Assembly (NCBI GenBank): GCA_034110565.1
Contig: JAWUYY010000069.1
Span: 1-9,938, forward strand
Origin: Bermanella sp034110565
GTDB lineage: Bacteria > Pseudomonadota > Gammaproteobacteria > Pseudomonadales > Oceanobacteraceae
DNA: 9,938 nucleotides
Reading direction: 5' to 3'
Shown: positions 6,606-9,938 of the stretch, in pieces
Layout of the letters: every line of letters begins with the position of its first letter
Numbering within the stretch: the first letter of the stretch is position 1
The notes under the pieces: model-generated
The model's input: the letters and a program-made list of their open reading frames with translations, nothing else
Told to the model about the DNA's origin: nothing
The model's database searches: none
Position numbers and translations under genes: made by a program

Positions 6606-6666
6606 CCTTCCTTACCTAAACGCCTCTGCTAAACTCAAGTTGCATGCTTCATTTAGGCCTGTTTAT

Positions 6667-8157
6667 ATGTCCAAATCTCTTAAGTCAACGTTGCGAACGA
6701 CTGTTTTCTACGGGCTGTTTGCTGCGTTGTGGATTGTATTTTCCGATAAAACCCTTCAGTTATTAATCACCGATGTGAGCACCATGACTCAAGCTCAAAC
6801 AGTGAAAGGCTGTTTTTTTGTGGCGGTTACATCTGGCTTATTATTTATACTTGTATTGAATGCGTTCAAAACCATTGAGTCTCTTCACAAAGTAGATAGT
6901 TTAACGGGTCTCATGCGTCATTATGCGTTTCAGCATGCACTTGATAAAACGCTGCTACAGCGCAATGACACGCAAGAGGTTGTGGTTATATTTTTGGACT
7001 TTTGTGACTTCTCTAAACTGAATAATCGATTAGGTTTTGAGCAAGCAGATGGTTTATTAATAGCGTTCTCAGAACGTTTAAAAACCACGTATAGCGCCCA
7101 TGTATTAATTGGTCGTCTGGGGCCGGATCAATTTGCGGTGGCTCACTTAGTTGAGCAAGGCTTGGGTCAAGTTGAAAACGTGATTAATCAGCTGCGCCAA
7201 ATATTTGATACCAATGCACGAGCAAACCAATTGGACCTGCGCTGTGTTCTTGGTGTAGCCATTGAGCCCGATGACGGGCGCACCGCAAAAGTTTTAATGT
7301 CGGCAGCTACCAGTGCTCTGAATAAAGCCAAAGCAGAAAGCAGTGATGTTCAATTTTATAACAGAGAGCTTTCTAAGCAAGAAAGCGAACGCCAAGAACT
7401 ACTTCAAGACTTGCGCTTAGCGCTTAAAGACGAAAGCTTATCCTTGGTTTACCAGCCACAATACAGTTTAGTCAATCAGGCTTTGACCGGTGTTGAAGTC
7501 TTGATTCGCTGGCGTCATTTTCGGTTAGGGTTCGTGGCTCCTGATCAATTAATAGCGTTGGCGGAAGAAAATAATCTTTGTGATAAGGTATCGGCGTTCG
7601 TGATTAAGCGAGCGCATCAAGAGTTATCTGAGGTGGGATTACTTGAGGGTGTCATCCCGCGGGTATCGATCAATGTCTCGGCTGTGGAGTTTAACTCCAC
7701 ATCGCTGATGGAAAAACTCATGGTGCAGCTCGAAAAAGTGCCAGACCTTGCGGATAAGCTGCAAATCGAAATTACGGAAACCGCAGCGCTAGATGATATT
7801 CGTAAAAGTAGGCGCATTATCGAACGCCTTAAGCAAAAAGGCATTCGCTTTTCTGTGGATGATTTTGGCACAGGCTATACCTCATTAGTTATCTTGCGTG
7901 ACTTACCCATAGATGAAGTGAAAATTGATCGTTCATTCGTTGAATGCTTACAAGATGACAAAAAATCCCACGCCATAGTGCAAGCCATCATAACCATGTC
8001 ACAAGGGTTTGAAATGACGGTGGTCGCCGAAGGCGTTGAAACATTGCAGCAGCAAGATATCTTGAGCGCACAGGGCTGTAACGAAGCTCAAGGGTATTAC
8101 CTTGCGATGCCTATGGATATTCACAAACTGGTCAGCCACCTTAATAACCCCCTGTGA
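6667..8157 (+). CDS. Membrane-bound c-di-GMP phosphodiesterase: degenerate GGDEF plus intact EAL
   Basis: From ATG at 6667 the product has 496 residues. Two membrane segments (about 10-27, FYGLFAALWIVFSD, and 49-67) enclose a short periplasmic loop; this pattern heads many GGDEF/EAL proteins. A GGDEF domain (about 75-230) is degenerate: the signature reads GPDQF (152-156), the I-site RxxD is absent and the usual His of the GHxxGD stretch is Phe; Asp111 and Asp128 remain. The EAL domain (about 247-490) keeps the catalytic set: Glu277 (EVL), Asn336 (INVSA), Glu368 and Glu371 (EITE), Asp398-Asp399 (DDFGTGYTS), Lys419, Glu455 and Gln475. So it should hydrolyse c-di-GMP to pGpG at the inner membrane, with GGDEF perhaps a GTP-sensing or dimer module. 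A TTG at 6640 would add nine residues but has no ribosome site; AGG at 6654-6656 favours ATG 6667. It separates yicC from gmk. Confidence 0.9.
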   Translation: MSKSLKSTLRTTVFYGLFAALWIVFSDKTLQLLITDVSTMTQAQTVKGCFFVAVTSGLLFILVLNAFKTIESLHKVDSLTGLMRHYAFQHALDKTLLQRNDTQEVVVIFLDFCDFSKLNNRLGFEQADGLLIAFSERLKTTYSAHVLIGRLGPDQFAVAHLVEQGLGQVENVINQLRQIFDTNARANQLDLRCVLGVAIEPDDGRTAKVLMSAATSALNKAKAESSDVQFYNRELSKQESERQELLQDLRLALKDESLSLVYQPQYSLVNQALTGVEVLIRWRHFRLGFVAPDQLIALAEENNLCDKVSAFVIKRAHQELSEVGLLEGVIPRVSINVSAVEFNSTSLMEKLMVQLEKVPDLADKLQIEITETAALDDIRKSRRIIERLKQKGIRFSVDDFGTGYTSLVILRDLPIDEVKIDRSFVECLQDDKKSHAIVQAIITMSQGFEMTVVAEGVETLQQQDILSAQGCNEAQGYYLAMPMDIHKLVSHLNNPL

Positions 8158-8172
8158 AAACAAGGATCGATT

Positions 8173-8199
8173 TTGCCAAGGGTAAAATCTTGCTATCAT
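8173..8199 (+). promoter_or_regulatory. Extended -10 promoter before gmk
   Basis: TGC followed by TATCAT (8194-8199; five of six to consensus) makes an extended -10. TTGCCA (8173-8178; four of six) lies 15 bases upstream, a short spacer that an extended -10 can tolerate. Transcription would begin near 8206, about 35 bases before the gmk ATG. It allows gmk expression independent of the EAL gene upstream. Confidence 0.5.
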
Positions 8200-8240
8200 T
8201 AGCGCCTTGACCCCGTAATTTAAGCTGTAGAGAAACCATT

Positions 8241-8855
8241 ATGACTGCCGGAACCTTATATATTATCAGTGCTGCATCAGGTACAGGTAAAACCAGCTTG
8301 GTAAATGTGTTGCTACAGAAAACGCCAAACATTATGGTTTCTGTTAGTCATACCACTCGACCTAAACGTGAAGGCGAAAAAGGCGGTAAACACTACCATT
8401 TTGTTGAAAAAGAAGAGTTCGAAGCCTTAATTGGCGAGGGCGATTTTTTAGAGCATGCACAGGTATTTGGCAATTATTACGGCACCAGCCAAAGCGCCGT
8501 GCAAGAACAGCTTATTACAGGTGTGGATGTCATCCTCGAAATCGACTGGCAAGGGGCGCAGCAAGTACGCCACCTAATGCCAGATGCAGTCAGTATTTTC
8601 ATCTTCCCGCCATCACGCCAAGCGCTATTAGATCGATTAACAGGTCGTGGTCTTGATAGCGAGGAAATAATCATGACTCGCATGAATGAAGCCGTCACCG
8701 AAATGAGCCACTTTAACGAGTACGATTACGTCGTGATTAACGATGATTTTGAAGTGGCTCTTAACGAGTTACAGTCCATCTTCCAAACTGAGCGTTTACG
8801 TATTCACCGTCAAAGCGAGCGCCATCAAGATATGATTACCAAGCTTTTAAGCTAG
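8241..8855 (+). CDS. gmk: Guanylate kinase
   Basis: This 204-residue cytosolic enzyme converts GMP and ATP to GDP and ADP, an essential step of GTP and dGTP supply. The P-loop is SAASGTGKTS (10-19, Lys17); the family's usual Pro after SA is Ala here. GMP-binding residues are in VSHTTRPKREGE (34-45), HYHF (51-54) and FLEHAQVFGNYYGTS (69-83), with EIDWQGA at 100-106. The arginine-rich lid and adenine side include DRLTGRG (131-137) and TRMNEA (146-151). The length is typical. ATG at 8241 gives the expected N-terminus MTAGTLYI; its ribosome site is modest (GAG at about -11). An extended -10 promoter lies about 40 bases upstream. It precedes rpoZ by 142 bases, the common gmk-rpoZ-spoT order of gammaproteobacteria. 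Confidence 0.98.
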   Translation: MTAGTLYIISAASGTGKTSLVNVLLQKTPNIMVSVSHTTRPKREGEKGGKHYHFVEKEEFEALIGEGDFLEHAQVFGNYYGTSQSAVQEQLITGVDVILEIDWQGAQQVRHLMPDAVSIFIFPPSRQALLDRLTGRGLDSEEIIMTRMNEAVTEMSHFNEYDYVVINDDFEVALNELQSIFQTERLRIHRQSERHQDMITKLLS

Positions 8856-8997
8856 TAAGCTTTAAAAACAGGCCTAATAGCGAAATGAATCCACCTCGAT
8901 AGGGTTAAACAATTGGCGTAAACCAGCGGCTTTTTGTAAACTAACCCATCAAGCATTGTAAATGGCAGTTCGCTGCCCCATAGATAGAGATTAAATC
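8856..8997 (+). other. 142-base gap between gmk and rpoZ
   Basis: No gene fits here. The sequence after the gmk stop repeats AAGCTTT around the stop codon but forms only an interrupted A/T stem, so no clear terminator. Weak promoter-like pairs exist: TTGTAA (8934-8939) with TGTAAA (8957-8962) at 17 bases, and TTGGCG (8913-8918) with TAAACT (8937-8942) at 18 bases, each only four of six matches. A hairpin lies at 8964-8977. Confidence 0.4.
8964..8977 (+). promoter_or_regulatory. UUCG-loop hairpin in rpoZ leader
   Basis: GGCAG (8964-8968) and CTGCC (8973-8977) pair around TTCG, ending 20 bases before the rpoZ ATG. The closing pair is G-C rather than the extra-stable C-G form. It ends eight bases before the weak AGAG (8986-8989) that serves as ribosome site, so it could position or shield the ribosome entry region. 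The effect is inferred. Confidence 0.4.
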
Positions 8998-9231
8998 ATG
9001 GCTCGCGTAACCGTAGAAGATTGCCTAAACAGCGTAGATAACCGTTTTGAACTTGTAATGTTAGCCAGCAAGCGTGCTCGCCAACTGTCTATGCAAGGTG
9101 CTGAGCCATTAGTTGCACCAGGAAACGACAAAGTAACCGTAATTGCTTTACGTGAAATTGCTGAAGGCAAAATCACTCAAGCATCTATGGCGGCTGCCGA
9201 AGCTGCTGCATTAGCCGCTGAGCAAGACTAA
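8998..9231 (+). CDS. rpoZ: RNA polymerase omega subunit
   Basis: The 77-residue product is the omega subunit, which wraps the beta' C-terminal region and helps polymerase assembly; in E. coli it forms part of a ppGpp-binding site together with beta'. The signature is plain: MARVTVEDCL at the start, the conserved VDNRFELVMLASKRARQL (13-30) and KVTVIALREIAEGKI (45-59), followed by an Ala/Glu-rich variable tail. It is slightly shorter than the 80-91 residues common in relatives, with the difference in the dispensable tail. ATG at 8998 is preceded by a weak AGAG. It lies between gmk and spoT, with spoT starting 47 bases later, probably on the same transcript. Confidence 0.98.
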   Translation: MARVTVEDCLNSVDNRFELVMLASKRARQLSMQGAEPLVAPGNDKVTVIALREIAEGKITQASMAAAEAAALAAEQD

Positions 9232-9266
9232 GTATGAAAGCATCCTTACTTTTGCCAGCAAGAATT

Positions 9267-9281
9267 AGGAGTTAAAGGGTG
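9267..9281 (+). promoter_or_regulatory. Ribosome site that fixes the GTG start of spoT
   Basis: AGGAG at 9267-9271 lies seven bases before GTG at 9279. The first ATG nearby (9292) is out of frame, and the protein from GTG begins MPTVDALAERL, closely matching the known N-terminus of gammaproteobacterial SpoT. The GTG start is therefore well supported. Confidence 0.85.
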
Positions 9282-9938
9282 CCAACAGTAGATGCATTAG
9301 CCGAGCGCTTAAGCAGCTATCTAGAACCCGAACAAATCAATCAGGTTTGTCGGGCATACTATTACGCCGAACAGGCCCATGAAGGTCAGTATCGCCGTAG
9401 TGGTGATCCATATATTGTGCACCCGCTGGCGGTGGCCAATATCCTTTCTGAAATGCACATGGACTCCCAAAGCCTTATGGCTGCCATGCTGCACGACGTT
9501 ATCGAAGACACAGCTGTTCCTAAAGAAGCCTTAGTTGAACAATTTGGTGAAACAGTCTCTGAATTGGTCGATGGCGTAAGCAAACTGACCCACATTAAGT
9601 TTGAAAGCCAAGAAGAGAAGCAAGCGGGTAATTTCCAAAAAATGGCCATGGCCATGGCCCGCGATATTCGTGTGATCTTGGTGAAACTGGCCGACCGCTT
9701 ACACAACATGCGCACGCTGGATTCAATGCCGCCAGAGAAAAAACGTCGTATTGCTCGTGAAACCCTCGAAATTTATGCGCCAATCGCCAATCGACTGGGC
9801 ATCAGTAACATTCGTATCGAGTTAGAAGACTTATGCTTTAACGCCAAACACCCTATGCGCAGCAACATGATTCGCAAAGCGGTTAAATCGGCGAGGGGTA
9901 ATCGCAGCGAGCTGGTGGATAAAATCAGCAAGGCGATA
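9279..9938 (+). CDS. spoT: SpoT, bifunctional (p)ppGpp synthetase/hydrolase (5' part)
   Basis: The first 220 codons are present, from a GTG start to the window edge; full-length relatives are about 700 residues. This part is the HD hydrolase domain that removes pyrophosphate from (p)ppGpp, with the metal and catalytic residues in place: His48 (YIVHPLAV), His72-Asp73 and Glu76-Asp77 (LHDVIEDT), and Asp139 and Asn143 (LADRLHNMRT). The motif ETLEIYAPIANRLG (161-174) leads toward the synthetase domain, which together with TGS and ACT regions must lie beyond the edge. Hydrolase residues and strong match to the SpoT N-terminus, plus the gmk-rpoZ-spoT order, favour SpoT over RelA, whose HD site is degenerate. 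Whether its synthetase domain is active cannot be seen. It probably shares the rpoZ transcript (47-base gap). Confidence 0.97.
   Translation, partial: MPTVDALAERLSSYLEPEQINQVCRAYYYAEQAHEGQYRRSGDPYIVHPLAVANILSEMHMDSQSLMAAMLHDVIEDTAVPKEALVEQFGETVSELVDGVSKLTHIKFESQEEKQAGNFQKMAMAMARDIRVILVKLADRLHNMRTLDSMPPEKKRRIARETLEIYAPIANRLGISNIRIELEDLCFNAKHPMRSNMIRKAVKSARGNRSELVDKISKAI

Noticed and set aside
8271..8297. Broken P-loop in guanylate kinase (Ala in place of Gly and Pro)
   Set aside because: Gammaproteobacterial guanylate kinases commonly read SAxSGxGK, so Ala at the first Gly is normal; the Pro to Ala change leaves the Gly-Lys-Thr core intact.
8835..8880. Intrinsic terminator after gmk
   Set aside because: The AAGCTTT repeats around the stop give only an interrupted A/T-rich stem, with no G+C core and A rather than T following.
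9643..9660. Tandem ATGGCC repeats as a possible slippage or phase-variation site
   Set aside because: They encode the conserved Met-Ala-Met-Ala-Met-Ala stretch of the SpoT HD domain, present in homologues, so protein constraint explains them.
9386..9783. Minus-strand open frames opposite spoT
   Set aside because: The plus-strand SpoT HD domain is unmistakable; the antisense frames overlap each other and resemble no known protein.

Overview
The window looks like chromosomal housekeeping DNA from a marine-type gammaproteobacterium. The closest overall resemblance is to the Pseudomonas/Oceanospirillales group, with moderate base composition leaning slightly to A+T. The argument rests on gene content and order: a metX-metW pair with a yggT gene before it and a DUF4426 gene after it, and a yicC ... 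gmk-rpoZ-spoT run with rph nearby. No genus can be fixed from the sequence alone.

Layout. Positions 1-3599, all on the minus strand, hold a probable operon read as rph, yggT, metX, metW, DUF4426 (the last is cut by the left edge). rph trims tRNA 3' ends, YggT is a small inner-membrane protein, and MetX/MetW acylate homoserine on the way to methionine. The DUF4426 product is a small exported protein of unknown role. Positions 3690-5594 (minus) encode a Cache-type chemoreceptor with its own good sigma70-like promoter. From 5711 rightward everything is on the plus strand: yicC (RNase-like protein), a membrane-bound c-di-GMP phosphodiesterase with a degenerate GGDEF domain, gmk, rpoZ and the start of spoT, which runs off the right edge.

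How the genes fit together. The left block couples RNA maturation to sulfur amino-acid synthesis only by position. The right block is rich in guanine-nucleotide functions: an EAL enzyme that hydrolyses c-di-GMP, guanylate kinase that makes GDP, the omega subunit of RNA polymerase (part of a ppGpp site in E. coli), and SpoT that makes and degrades ppGpp. Two signalling genes (chemoreceptor and EAL protein) flank yicC and separate it from its usual partners rph and gmk, so they look like lineage-specific insertions.

Non-coding signals: a divergent 116-bp region between the chemoreceptor and yicC with a promoter, a palindrome and a helical-phase direct repeat; a perfect 9-bp inverted repeat over the -35/spacer region of a probable rph promoter; a perfect 9-bp hairpin between yggT and metX; a nested inverted repeat after yicC; an extended -10 promoter before gmk; and a UUCG-loop hairpin before rpoZ. 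I see no tRNA, rRNA, CRISPR array, insertion sequence or origin, and no convincing evidence of a wholly new system. The most interesting points are regulatory DNA and gene-order changes.
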